Assembly: GCF_003173575.1 (NCBI RefSeq)
Contig: NZ_QGNY01000003.1
Location: 372,001-436,000 of the forward strand
Direction of reading: 5' to 3'
Origin: Pedobacter paludis
GTDB taxonomy: Bacteria; Bacteroidota; Bacteroidia; Sphingobacteriales; Sphingobacteriaceae
DNA: 64,000 nucleotides
Both the position numbers and the translations under genes were made by a program. The notes below the pieces were generated by a model. The model worked only from the letters and a program-made list of their open reading frames with translations. It was not told where the DNA came from and ran no database searches. Positions 1-7,921 of the stretch are shown here, one piece after another. Within the stretch, counting starts at the first letter, position 1. Every line of letters begins with the position of its first letter.

Positions 1-465
1 AGATCCTTTTACTTTTACGCTGGCACCAATCATTGGTGCGCCGTTTTCATCAACCACTTTTCCGCGGATATCTATATAAGCACGAAGCAATAAAGGAGAA
101 CCATCCAGAGATTTTCGGTGTATGATGATCGTATTGTTTTTTATAGTATAACCCAGAGGCTGTTCGCTAAAAATCTGTCTTAGCGCCTCTTTAATGTCTG
201 TATTTTTAATGTCGATAGTTACCGGTTTAGCTTCTTTTAAAAGTTCGGTATTGTATAAAAAGCTGTAGCCAATGCTCTTGTTTAACTTGCGAAAAACTTT
301 GAGTAAGGCAGTGTTCTTTTCTGAAAGCGTTACGTTTTGTGCTCGTGCTCCGTAACTGATTTGAAGAAAGGTGGTGATTAATAAGACAAAAGTCAATTTC
401 ATAATCAACAAAAATTTAAACAGGCGACCCTTAGGTTGGGGCAACCATTCAGTATAAAAATTCAT
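1..465 (-). CDS. SusC/RagA-type TonB-dependent receptor, N-terminal part (cut by window edge)
   Basis: Only the first 155 codons are in the window. They show a long N-terminal leader ending in a hydrophobic signal segment (KLTFVLLITTFLQI), then a secretin/TonB short N-terminal (STN) domain (about residues 45-115), then the start of a carboxypeptidase-regulatory-like domain with the typical segment RGKVVDENGAPMIGASV. This order is that of SusC-like outer-membrane importers which signal through an anti-sigma factor. The fecR-like gene lies immediately upstream on the same strand, which fits a surface-signalling cassette. I chose the ATG at 465 because the extended leader is common in this subfamily; the internal ATG at 402 would also leave a good signal peptide. 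The substrate cannot be told from this part. Confidence 0.88.
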   Translation of the reverse strand, partial: MNFYTEWLPQPKGRLFKFLLIMKLTFVLLITTFLQISYGARAQNVTLSEKNTALLKVFRKLNKSIGYSFLYNTELLKEAKPVTIDIKNTDIKEALRQIFSEQPLGYTIKNNTIIIHRKSLDGSPLLLRAYIDIRGKVVDENGAPMIGASVKVKGS

Positions 466-615
466 ATATTTGGTTATTAGGTTTAGAATAGTTGTATCTC
501 ACAATTTTACGATTAGAATAAAGCCCTAAGTTTATGGTCGGGAGCGTTGCCGCGCTTCCGATTTTTAGTTAAGCTCTATCCCAAAACATCATTTTTATGA
601 TGAAGAAAGTATAGG

Positions 616-1794
616 TTACGGCATAACTAAAATCCTCCTTTCTTCAATTTTAAAATGAACATCGCCCGTAGTTTGTAAGGTTTCCAATACCTCGTTAACG
701 CTGTTGAAACGAGAAATGCGACCTCCAAAAAGTTTATTTATTTTGTTTCCGCGGTATTCGATATCTACATTATACCAACGCGAAATTTTATTCATAATGG
801 TTTCTAGGTTTTCATCATTAAAGCTGAAAAATCCGTCTTTCCATGTAACAGCTTCTTCCGCATCTACATCCTTAACCAAAATTAATGGCGATGAGGAACG
901 GATAATCGATTGCTGGCCAGGTTTTAACAGATTTGAAGTTGAGGCACTCACATTTAAAATTCGGACACTTCCCTCAAGCAAGGTTGTTTTATTGGAAGGT
1001 TCATCTTGGTAAGCATTAATGTTAAAATGTGTTCCCAATACTTCAACCTCCTGGTTTCTGCCTTCGCCCAAATTGCTTTTAACTTTAAAAGGAACACGTT
1101 TGCCACTTCTGTTAAGTAATTTGGCTACTTCAAAATATGCTTCGCCCTTTAATTCAACCACTCTATTGCTCTGGTTAAAAACTGCAGGATATTTTAAAGA
1201 TGATTCTGCATTTAACCATACCTTTGTGCCATCTGGCAGATTAACTTGGTATTGACCACCTCGGGGCGTTTCTATCGTATTAAATAAATCTTTTGCTTTT
1301 GCACTCGAAGCTGAGGCAACAGTATAAATTAATTCGCCTTTATTGGTTTTGGTAATGTTGATTCCGGCCTGCTTCGCTATAATTCCATTTGTTGCATCTG
1401 TTAAAGAAATTTTAGAACCATCGGCCAAGGTTAGTGTGGCCTTATTGCCTCCAGGTTTAATTGTTTTAGTTGTAGTTTTACTAAAATCTTGTTCTGCCGG
1501 AATTTGCTTTTTAATTTGGTTATTGATAACAAAACCGATGAAGAATAATACTACCGCAGCTGAGGCAATTTTTACCCACAAAACATATTTATTACCGGTT
1601 TTAAATTCAGTTTGTTCTTCTATTGCATTCCAGATTTGGTTTTTGGCCTCAATTAAATCTGTATGATTTAATTCAGATTTTTTGGCTGAAAGCTCAGCTA
1701 GATGCCACGACTCTACCAAAGCCTTTTCTTGCTCGGTACACAGTCCGTCCCTGTATTTTTGTAAAAGTTTTTCAACTTCTGCTTTATTCATCAC
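616..1794 (-). CDS. FecR-family anti-sigma factor
   Basis: This inner-membrane anti-sigma factor transmits the signal from the SusC-type receptor to the ECF sigma factor. Of 392 residues, 1-68 form the cytoplasmic sigma-binding part, about 70-91 are a single membrane segment (VLWVKIASAAVVLFFIGFVI), about 170-290 are the periplasmic FecR domain with the hallmark TPRGGQYQVNLPDGTKVWLN, and the last 70 are a DUF4974-type domain (NLETIMNKISRWYNVDIEY). Length and order are normal for Bacteroidota. The gene lies between the SusC-like gene and the ECF sigma gene. The usual short gap to the sigma gene is here replaced by about 1.1 kb of repeats. The start could be either of two consecutive ATGs at 1794 or 1791. 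Confidence 0.93.
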   Translation of the reverse strand: MMNKAEVEKLLQKYRDGLCTEQEKALVESWHLAELSAKKSELNHTDLIEAKNQIWNAIEEQTEFKTGNKYVLWVKIASAAVVLFFIGFVINNQIKKQIPAEQDFSKTTTKTIKPGGNKATLTLADGSKISLTDATNGIIAKQAGINITKTNKGELIYTVASASSAKAKDLFNTIETPRGGQYQVNLPDGTKVWLNAESSLKYPAVFNQSNRVVELKGEAYFEVAKLLNRSGKRVPFKVKSNLGEGRNQEVEVLGTHFNINAYQDEPSNKTTLLEGSVRILNVSASTSNLLKPGQQSIIRSSSPLILVKDVDAEEAVTWKDGFFSFNDENLETIMNKISRWYNVDIEYRGNKINKLFGGRISRFNSVNEVLETLQTTGDVHFKIEERRILVMP

Positions 1795-1875
1795 TACAAT
1801 ATATTTGGCTAATTAAATACATGTAGGTTAAGCAAAGCTTAGGTAGTAGATGGAATGAAAATATTTTTATTTATT

Positions 1876-1923
1876 GACTTGCGAAGTTTTAAGGGGTTGC
1901 GTGTTGGGAAAACTTCGCAAGTC
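1876..1923. repeat. Perfect 15-bp inverted repeat, gcgaagtt hairpin family
   Basis: The arms GACTTGCGAAGTTTT (1876-1890) and AAAACTTCGCAAGTC (1909-1923) are exact inverse complements around an 18-base loop. The same GCGAAGTT/AACTTCGC core recurs in every unit of the array at 2224-2910 and, degenerated, at 61776-61822. It is a dispersed REP-like hairpin rather than a simple terminator, because no T run follows. Confidence 0.75.
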
Positions 1924-2082
1924 TTTGGATCAATAAATTAAGAATTAGTAAAACAAAACCTGTTTTTCATTTTAATGTTTGTTCCCGCCACATGCTCATA
2001 CGCCTGCAGGCCTTACACTTAAAGGCCGGTATCCGCTATGTCGGGTTTAAGAAATTAAGTTATTCGCACTGTTTAAGGTTAG

Positions 2083-2175
2083 CTAAACCCGATCGAAGCG
2101 GTAATCCTTTTTATTACAAAAACATCAAAAGCTAGCAGAAACATCATCAAAAAGATTATAGCAAAGAGCGGGACT
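2083..2175 (-). repeat. Dispersed intergenic element, copy 1 of 4
   Basis: Read on the minus strand this carries GTCCCGCTCTTTGCTATAAT followed by ACCGCTTCGATCGGGTTTAG. Related stretches lie at 14324-14384 (minus), 28504-28590 (plus) and 58855-58940 (plus). All are intergenic. No ORF is present. Nothing else was recognised between 1924 and 2223. Confidence 0.5.
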
Positions 2176-2223
2176 ATAAGAACCGATGAGCATGAGTATT
2201 GCTTTTCAAATTAAGATACATTT

Positions 2224-2910
2224 TAAACTGACGAAGTTCTACTAACGCTCCTACCCTTTGAAACTTTGTAAGTTGATGATCCTCCAATTTGCGAAGTTTT
2301 GAAAGCCTGTGCAATGGCGAAACTTCGCCAGTCTTAAAGAAATAACTTTTTAAACTGACGAAGTTCTACTAACGCTCCTACCCTTTGAAACTTTGTAAGT
2401 TGATGATCCTCCAATTTGCGAAGTTTTGAAAGCCTGTGCAATGGCGAAACTTCGCCAGTCTTAAAGAAATAACTTTTTAAACTGACGAAGTTCTTCTAAC
2501 GCTCCTACCTGTAGAAACTTCGTAAGTTGATGATCCCCGACTTGCGAAGTTTTGAAAGCCTGTGCAAGGGGGAAACTTCGCCAGTCTTAAAGAAATAACT
2601 TTTTAAACTGACGAAGTTCTTCTTGCGCTCCTACCTGTAGAAACTTCGTAAGTTGATGATCCCCGACTTGCGAAGTTTTGAAAGCCTGTGCAAGGGGGAA
2701 ACTTCGCCAGTCTTAAAGAAATAACTTTTTAAACTGACGAAGTTCTACTAACGCTCCTACCTGTAGAAACTTCGTAAGTTGATGATCCCCGACTTGCGAA
2801 GTTTTGAAAGCCTGTGCAAGGGGGAGACTTCGCCAGTCTTAAAGAAATAACTTTTTAAACTGACGAAGTTCTTCTAACGCTCTTGCCCTATTAAACTTCG
2901 TAAGTTGATG
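2224..2910. repeat. Tandem array of 126-127 bp units (five full copies and a partial sixth)
   Basis: The landmark TAAACTGACGAAGTTCT begins at 2224, 2351, 2478, 2604, 2730 and 2856, so the spacings are 127, 127, 126, 126 and 126. Each unit contains AACTT(C/T)GTAAGTTGATGATC and the near-palindrome GCGAAGTTTT...AAACTTCGCCAGTC. The copies differ at a few positions, for example ctactaacg versus cttctaacg and caatggcg versus caaggggg. The array fills the gap between the anti-sigma and sigma genes, and its last partial unit runs right up to the sigma stop codon at 2911. Confidence 0.92.
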
Positions 2911-3489
2911 TTAAGAAAGCAATAAAATAATCGCAAGAATTAAAAAAGAAGTCAGTTTTAACCGGAGAACCTTGAGCGCATTGCTCATTTGCTTTTTAAC
3001 GGTTTTATCAGAAAGATGAAGCAGTTCGGCAATTTCTTTTTGAGATAAATGTTGCTGACGGCTCATTTCGAAAATCTGCCGCATTTTTGGAGGCAACAAG
3101 CTCACCTCTTTTTCAATAATAGAAGCAAACTCTTTTTCTCGAATGTAATTATCGGTAATGCAATCGCCTTGATCTACAAATTTTTCCAAGGATAAAAGAT
3201 AATTTGATTTCGATTTATTCTTATCCAGCCAATCGAAAATCTTGTATCGAACGGCAGTATATAAGTAAGAAGATAACTGAGATTTTATTTTGATGTTTGG
3301 ATTGCTCCACAGATAAACAAAAATTTCCTGAACAATATCGCGGGCATCTTCCTTATCAGAAACCAGTTTACAGGCATAAATATATAGCAAACCATTAAAG
3401 CGCTCGTAAATTTCTTCGAAGGCATACTTATCCCCGTCTTGCATAAGACCGAAGAGTTCGTTATCAGTTAATGATTTATAAGTAGACAT
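2911..3489 (-). CDS. ECF RNA polymerase sigma factor (FecI-like, Bacteroidota expansion family)
   Basis: A 192-residue sigma-70 family factor. Region 2 is seen as YERFNGLLYIYACKLVSD followed by EDARDIVQEIFVYLW. Region 4 is LPPKMRQIFEMSRQQ followed by the helix-turn-helix LSQKEIAELLHLSDKTVKK. The protein ends in a hydrophobic tail (LTSFLILAIILLLS), which is common in this Bacteroidota group. It should direct transcription of the adjoining receptor genes when released by the FecR-like protein at 616-1794. On the minus strand TACATTCG (3516-3509) is one base away from the -7 consensus. Its stop codon abuts the tandem array, but the length is normal, so I do not think the 3' end is damaged. Confidence 0.94.
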   Translation of the reverse strand: MSTYKSLTDNELFGLMQDGDKYAFEEIYERFNGLLYIYACKLVSDKEDARDIVQEIFVYLWSNPNIKIKSQLSSYLYTAVRYKIFDWLDKNKSKSNYLLSLEKFVDQGDCITDNYIREKEFASIIEKEVSLLPPKMRQIFEMSRQQHLSQKEIAELLHLSDKTVKKQMSNALKVLRLKLTSFLILAIILLLS

Positions 3490-3627
3490 TTGGTTAGAAT
3501 GATTAAACGAATGTAAGGAATAGTTTAAATTAAATCCTAACTAAATTTTAATTATCAAAACTAATTTAAAACGTTTAAGTAACGATTATTAGCTTTCTAC
3601 ATACAATTGTAATCTTTGGTTTTTTAA

Positions 3628-3659
3628 TTGGCATATCGGGAAAAGTCGATATACATTTG
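3628..3659 (+). promoter_or_regulatory. Bacteroidota-type promoter with a dyad operator between its two boxes
   Basis: TTG at 3628-3630 and a perfect -7 box TACATTTG at 3652-3659 are separated by 21 bp, within the known 17-23 range. Between them ATATCG (3633-3638) and CGATAT (3647-3652) form an inverted repeat with an 8-bp spacer, placed where a repressor would block polymerase. The likely transcription start would fall at or very near the ATG at 3664, so the transcript may have almost no leader. Confidence 0.6.
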
Positions 3660-3663
3660 TGTC

Positions 3664-3966
3664 ATGGATCAAGTAGAAGTTTTCAAAGCCTTATCTAACA
3701 AAACCCGTTTACAAATTTTAAACTGGCTTAAATCGCCGGCAGCAAATTTTCCCGATCAGCCAAATGCAGATTTTGAAAATGTTGGTGTTTGTGTTGGGCA
3801 GATTCAAATTAAAAGTGGCTTATCTCAAAGTACCATTTCCGAATACCTTTCCATTTTACAACGTGCCGAGTTGATCAATTCTACCCGTGTTGGGCAGTGG
3901 ACGTATTACAAACGCAATGAGGCAGGCTTTGAAGCGTTGGGAAAATTAATTAATCAAGAATTATAA
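3664..3966 (+). CDS. ArsR-family winged-helix transcriptional regulator
   Basis: A 100-residue ArsR/SmtB-type repressor. It opens with VFKALSNKTRLQILNWL, and the recognition helix region is IKSGLSQSTISEYLSILQRAELI, followed by a wing containing RVGQWTYYKRNE. The position that holds the ELCVCDL metal site in ArsR reads VGVCVGQI, so only one cysteine is kept. A thiol/electrophile sensor therefore seems more likely than a classical arsenic sensor, though this is inference. I chose the ATG at 3664 because it keeps the conserved domain start and sits just after a good promoter; an in-frame start at 3628 would lie upstream of that promoter. The gene is 14 bp from the Old Yellow Enzyme gene, and the two should be co-transcribed. 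Confidence 0.9.
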   Translation: MDQVEVFKALSNKTRLQILNWLKSPAANFPDQPNADFENVGVCVGQIQIKSGLSQSTISEYLSILQRAELINSTRVGQWTYYKRNEAGFEALGKLINQEL

Positions 3967-3980
3967 AATCAGAATATATT

Positions 3981-5081
3981 ATGAACACAGATAGTTTATT
4001 TAGGCCTTTTAGCCTTAAAACGTTACATACCAAAAACAGAATCGTAATGGCCCCAATGACGAGGTCTTTCTCGCCAAACGGAATCCCTACAGATGATGTA
4101 GCTGCTTATTATGCAAAAAGAGCTGAAGGTGAAGTGGGTTTAATTTTATCAGAAGGTACGGTAATTAACAGGCCGTCATCATCTGCAGATCCAAACATAC
4201 CTCATTTTTACGGCGACCAAGCTTTAGCCGCCTGGCAAAAGGTAATTAATAATGTACATGCAACAGGCGGACAAATGGGTCCACAAATTTGGCACCAGGG
4301 CATTCATGCAAATCATGCTTCTGGTTGGTTGCCAAATACGCCTTTTGAAGGACCATCTACTTTTAACAGTCCTGGGTTTGAAAACGGTGTTGCCATGACA
4401 GATTCGGCAATTGCCGATACCATTGCAGCATTCGGACAAGCAGCAGCTGATGCAAAAGCTTTAGGTTTTGACACCGTTGAAATCCATGGTGCGCACCAAT
4501 ATTTAATTGATCAGTTTTTCTGGGATGCCACAAATAACCGCACCGATATTTATGGTGGTAAAACCTTGGCAGAACGTACCCGTTTTGGCGTTGAGGTAAT
4601 TAAAGAAATACGCAAAAGAGTTGGTGAAGATTTCGCCTTGATTATTCGCTTATCACAATTTAAACCTGCAGCATACGATTTCAAATTAGCCAAAAATGAA
4701 AGTGAGATGGAGCAATGGTTAACGCCTTTAGCTGATGCAGGAATTGATATTTTCCACTGTTCTCAACGCCGTTTCTGGGAGCCTGAGTTTGAAGGTTCTG
4801 ACTTGAATTTTGCGGGTTGGGCTAAAAAACTAACCGGGAAAGCAACCATCTCTGTAGGATCGGTTGGTTTAGATGGAGATTTCTTCGGAGCCTTTGCAGG
4901 TCAAAGTTCTCAACCAAGCTCTTTAGATGAATTGGTTCGCAGAATGGATCGTGGCGATTTTGATTTGGTAGCTGTTGGCAGACCGCTTTTAGCTGATCCG
5001 AACTGGGTAGAAAAAATCAAAAATAACCGCACCAGCGAATTGAAAGGTTTTAGCAAAGAAGCTTTGGCAGAATTGATTTAA
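3981..5081 (+). CDS. Alkene reductase, Old Yellow Enzyme family (NADH:flavin oxidoreductase)
   Basis: A 366-residue FMN-dependent TIM-barrel enzyme that reduces activated C=C bonds such as enones, maleimides or quinones with NAD(P)H. It begins with FRPFSLKTLHTKNRIVMAPMT. It shows the substrate-binding pair in VEIHGAHQYLIDQFF, the segment NNRTDIYGG, and the FMN-phosphate region AVGRPLLADPNW near the C-terminus. It resembles the NemA/XenB type. Co-transcription with the upstream ArsR regulator suggests control by a reactive electrophile, comparable in logic to NemR-NemA in E. coli. The exact substrate is unknown. A strong hairpin terminator follows at 5141-5170. Confidence 0.93.
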   Translation: MNTDSLFRPFSLKTLHTKNRIVMAPMTRSFSPNGIPTDDVAAYYAKRAEGEVGLILSEGTVINRPSSSADPNIPHFYGDQALAAWQKVINNVHATGGQMGPQIWHQGIHANHASGWLPNTPFEGPSTFNSPGFENGVAMTDSAIADTIAAFGQAAADAKALGFDTVEIHGAHQYLIDQFFWDATNNRTDIYGGKTLAERTRFGVEVIKEIRKRVGEDFALIIRLSQFKPAAYDFKLAKNESEMEQWLTPLADAGIDIFHCSQRRFWEPEFEGSDLNFAGWAKKLTGKATISVGSVGLDGDFFGAFAGQSSQPSSLDELVRRMDRGDFDLVAVGRPLLADPNWVEKIKNNRTSELKGFSKEALAELI

Positions 5082-5140
5082 TTAATTCTAAGGCTTTTGT
5101 CACTTCGTGGCGTGAAGCAATTGTGCAATGATTACATATA

Positions 5141-5170
5141 AAAAAAGCATTCTGAAAGGAATGCTTTTTT
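5141..5170 (+). terminator. Intrinsic terminator after the OYE gene
   Basis: AAAAAAGCATTC (5141-5152) pairs perfectly with GAATGCTTTTTT (5159-5170) around a 6-base loop. It lies 60 bp after the stop codon and works on either strand. The rest of the gap to 5346 holds only a remnant of a GCCTACGCGAGAATGACG-type repeat near 5230-5255. Confidence 0.85.
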
Positions 5171-5346
5171 GTTTCAATCCATCCCAATCTAATCGTACAT
5201 TCTGTTGCGCCAACTTTCAAAAGCATTAAGATTCCGCCTACGCGAGAATGACGACTGTTCATAAAAAATGGTTGCTAATCATTTAAACGAACATAAAACT
5301 TCGCACATTTTCCTTAAATTGTCCTCATAAAACAATCCCATAAACT

Positions 5347-6237
5347 ATGTCGAACATTAAGCTTATTATAGAAGAAAGGCCTGCTAATATTGGCAATTTT
5401 ATGGTTGGTCGGATGTTGCCATTTCGCGAAAAAAGAATGGTTGGTCCTTTTTCGTTTATTGATCACATGGGCCCAACGGCGATGAAAGATCATCAAAATC
5501 TTGATGTTCCGCCACATCCGCACATTGGTTTATCTACCTTAACGTTTTTGTTTGAAGGAGAAATTACTCATAAAGACAGTTTAGGTTCTGATGTAGTTAT
5601 AAAGCCTGGACAGGTAAATTGGATGACTTCTGGAAGTGGTATTGTGCACTCCGAGAGAACGCCAGAATATCTTCGCCATACCGATAAAATGCTTCATGGA
5701 TTACAGATTTGGGTAGCCCTACCAAAAGATCTGGAACAAATGAAGCCATCATTTTTTCATGCCGACGAAACAGAAATCCCGACTTGGGAACAGGACAACA
5801 TCAATTTTAAACTTATTGCCGGTGAAGCTTTTGGGCGAAAATCGCCAGTTCCTGTTTATAGCCCATTATATTTTTTAGAACTGAAGGGCACGACACGCCA
5901 AAAAATCAATATCGGCGATTATCTTTTCGGCGAAAGTGCGCTGTATATTTTGGAAGGTGCAATAGAAAGCGACGGACATTTGTACGAGCCCAAATTAATT
6001 TTAATTGCCAACAATGCTAAGCTTTGTGAATTTACCATGCACGAAAACACAACCGTTTACATTTTTGGTGGTGATGCTTTTCCTGAAGAGCGTTTCATTT
6101 ACTGGAATTTCGTGGCATCTGATAAGGAATTAATCGAAAAAGCCAAAGTTAAATGGTTGGAACAAACTTTTAAGCCTGTTCCCGGTGAAACTGATTTTGT
6201 GCCTTTACCCGATCAAAGCCATTACCAAAAAAAGTAA
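5347..6237 (+). CDS. Pirin family protein
   Basis: A bicupin of 296 residues. The metal site of pirins is visible as His57 and His59 (PPHPHIG) and His101 and Glu103 (GIVHSER). The N-terminal cupin is about residues 20-130 and the C-terminal pirin domain about 185-290. Known members bind one iron; some act as quercetin 2,3-dioxygenases and others as metabolic regulators, so the activity here is open. The next gene starts one base after this stop codon, which indicates translational coupling. Confidence 0.93.
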   Translation: MSNIKLIIEERPANIGNFMVGRMLPFREKRMVGPFSFIDHMGPTAMKDHQNLDVPPHPHIGLSTLTFLFEGEITHKDSLGSDVVIKPGQVNWMTSGSGIVHSERTPEYLRHTDKMLHGLQIWVALPKDLEQMKPSFFHADETEIPTWEQDNINFKLIAGEAFGRKSPVPVYSPLYFLELKGTTRQKINIGDYLFGESALYILEGAIESDGHLYEPKLILIANNAKLCEFTMHENTTVYIFGGDAFPEERFIYWNFVASDKELIEKAKVKWLEQTFKPVPGETDFVPLPDQSHYQKK

Positions 6238-6238
6238 A

Positions 6239-6709
6239 ATGTCGCTTTCAAAAAAAACTCGAAATTTGATTGCCGATTGTAGAAAAGTAGCAGAAAGATA
6301 TAATAACGATTATATTTCATTATCACACTTTTTCTTAGTTTACAATAGATATAGAAAAAATGAAGCTGATTTTAAGGTTTCTATTTCACAACAAAAAGAA
6401 TTTATTTCAAGTATTATAAGTAAAATACCTGTAGATACTTCTAAGAATTTTCCATTAACGGTAGATTTTGAAAGGGCCCTTTTGTATTGCCATTTTCATG
6501 CTTGGATAACTAGTCAAAAATTAGTAGAACCGCATCATTTACTCATGGCAATTTTCGGGGACAATGCTGATTGTAAAGAAAAATATCTTGAATATCTGAC
6601 TAATAATGATTTTCAATTAAACAAATTGAAATCATTGATTTTAGATATTTTCTTTAACAAATTTGCAAGAAGCATTGGCTTGATTAGAATTTTTAAAAGG
6701 CGGTTTTAA
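6239..6709 (+). CDS. Stand-alone Clp N-domain-like protein
   Basis: A 156-residue protein that appears to be two diverged Clp-N (ClpA/ClpC R-type) repeats without any AAA+ module. Repeat one is CRKVAERYNNDYISLSHFFL, comparable to the family pattern of a helix, a glycine or asparagine turn, then (D/H)YIxxxHLLL. Repeat two is FPLTVDFERALLYCHFHA followed by VEPHHLLMAIFGD. Such domains bind substrates or adaptors for Clp unfoldases. The start at 6239 was chosen because it follows the pirin stop codon by one base and aligns with the domain start. A short basic tail (IFKRRF) ends it. No signal peptide or membrane segment is seen. The family assignment is moderate because the repeats are weakly conserved. 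Confidence 0.62.
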   Translation: MSLSKKTRNLIADCRKVAERYNNDYISLSHFFLVYNRYRKNEADFKVSISQQKEFISSIISKIPVDTSKNFPLTVDFERALLYCHFHAWITSQKLVEPHHLLMAIFGDNADCKEKYLEYLTNNDFQLNKLKSLILDIFFNKFARSIGLIRIFKRRF

Positions 6710-6724
6710 CATGTCTAATGATCT

Positions 6725-7921
6725 TTAATTTTTCTTAAATAAATTCATATTAAGTGAAACCGCTACCCCTGTTGATGACAATTTAGAATTACCACAACCA
6801 ATATCGGTAAGTGGAATTTTCATAAATGGCCTGGCGCTAATGCTTAAGTTGTTATTAATTTTATGCTGAAACTCCACGCCAACATTAGCAATTCCTAAAT
6901 AATGCTGATTTTGATTTTTCACTTCATAATCTAAAGGCTTTTGATATTCATCACGATAGGTATAGCTGTATTTTTCTTTCAACATTAGATAACTCGATAA
7001 ACCTGTACTTACCGTAATCGAATTTCTGTTGTTGTCAAAAACCTTGTAATTTACATTTAACGGAATATCAATTACATCGCAATTGGCATGCACGTTTGTT
7101 GGATCTACTTTAAAAACATATGTAGAATTTGGTCGATATAAGCTAAAATCAGAATCGTAAATCTTTTTGGCATACGCTGCGCCAGAGGTTATGCTTAGTT
7201 TTTTGTTTAAAAACAGAGTTAATTCGGCACCGAAACTTGCACTCAAATCGCTTTCACCCGATGATTGTACACTAGTTAAATCTGGCGCAGCCAAAATACT
7301 TAACACCAAACGTGGTTTGGATTTAAAAACTGGACTGAATGCCTTATCCAATTTGGTACGGCCAGGACTATTAACTAGCTTTTGGCTTTGATACTGAACC
7401 GGATTAACTTCAGCATTTAAGCTTAAACCATAATTAACATTTGCCAGCAAGTTTCCATTAATTACATCGCTAGATAGTGGCAATCTATCGTTATCATTAA
7501 TTTTATTGAAATCGCCTTTAAATGATGTATTTGAAATTGAATTAACGGAATGCTGCGCTTCAAATCGCCTTAGGTTTTCTTTGTTAGAAATACCATTTTC
7601 GGCCAGGTTATTTATTTGAGCTGTAGAATCATTCAACCTGGTTTTATCTTCAGATTCTGTTTCTATCTTTTTATTTCCATTAACTTTAACCACACTGTTT
7701 TTAGTTGGTGCGTTTACATCCGATTTCAAAAATAAAAACACAATTAATAACATTGCGGCAATCCCAGTTGCCGCAGCAAACCAAATTACGGGCACTATTC
7801 TCCGTTTCTGCTTCGGATGCAGTTTCTCTTCCAAATTATCCCAATCCAAATCATTAAAAGGGAGATCTGGATTTTCCAGTCCCTCTTTAAACAACTTATC
7901 TATATCTCTTCCCTCTTTCAT
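6725..7921 (-). CDS. Membrane-anchored protein with C-terminal outer-membrane beta-barrel domain, probable anti-sigma partner
   Basis: A 398-residue protein. Residues 1-42 are charged and cytoplasmic-looking (WDNLEEKLHPKQKRR), about 43-65 form one hydrophobic segment, then comes a low-complexity asparagine/serine-rich linker, and from about 200 to the end alternating aromatic strands resemble the PorT/OmpW-like outer-membrane beta-barrel family (ASFGAELTLFLNKKLSITSG). Its start overlaps the stop of the ECF sigma gene by four bases, a placement typical of the anti-sigma partner in Bacteroidota. Whether a protein with both a single inner-membrane helix and a barrel-like domain truly spans two membranes is unclear. 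No specific function is known. Confidence 0.75.
   Translation of the reverse strand: MKEGRDIDKLFKEGLENPDLPFNDLDWDNLEEKLHPKQKRRIVPVIWFAAATGIAAMLLIVFLFLKSDVNAPTKNSVVKVNGNKKIETESEDKTRLNDSTAQINNLAENGISNKENLRRFEAQHSVNSISNTSFKGDFNKINDNDRLPLSSDVINGNLLANVNYGLSLNAEVNPVQYQSQKLVNSPGRTKLDKAFSPVFKSKPRLVLSILAAPDLTSVQSSGESDLSASFGAELTLFLNKKLSITSGAAYAKKIYDSDFSLYRPNSTYVFKVDPTNVHANCDVIDIPLNVNYKVFDNNRNSITVSTGLSSYLMLKEKYSYTYRDEYQKPLDYEVKNQNQHYLGIANVGVEFQHKINNNLSISARPFMKIPLTDIGCGNSKLSSTGVAVSLNMNLFKKN

Noticed and set aside
541..570. Terminator after the FecR-like gene
   Set aside because: TCGGGAGCG and CGCTTCCGA form a hairpin, but on the coding (minus) strand no T run follows; it may instead be a repeat remnant.
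2224..2910. CRISPR array
   Set aside because: Units of 126 bp are repeated almost entirely; there are no short repeats with unique 30-40 bp spacers and no cas genes.
2911..3489. Truncation of the sigma factor by the adjoining array
   Set aside because: The protein has complete regions 2 and 4, a normal length and the hydrophobic tail typical of the group.
5050..5262. Open frame of about 70 codons on the minus strand
   Set aside because: It crosses the OYE 3' end, a terminator hairpin and a repeat remnant, so it is a chance frame.
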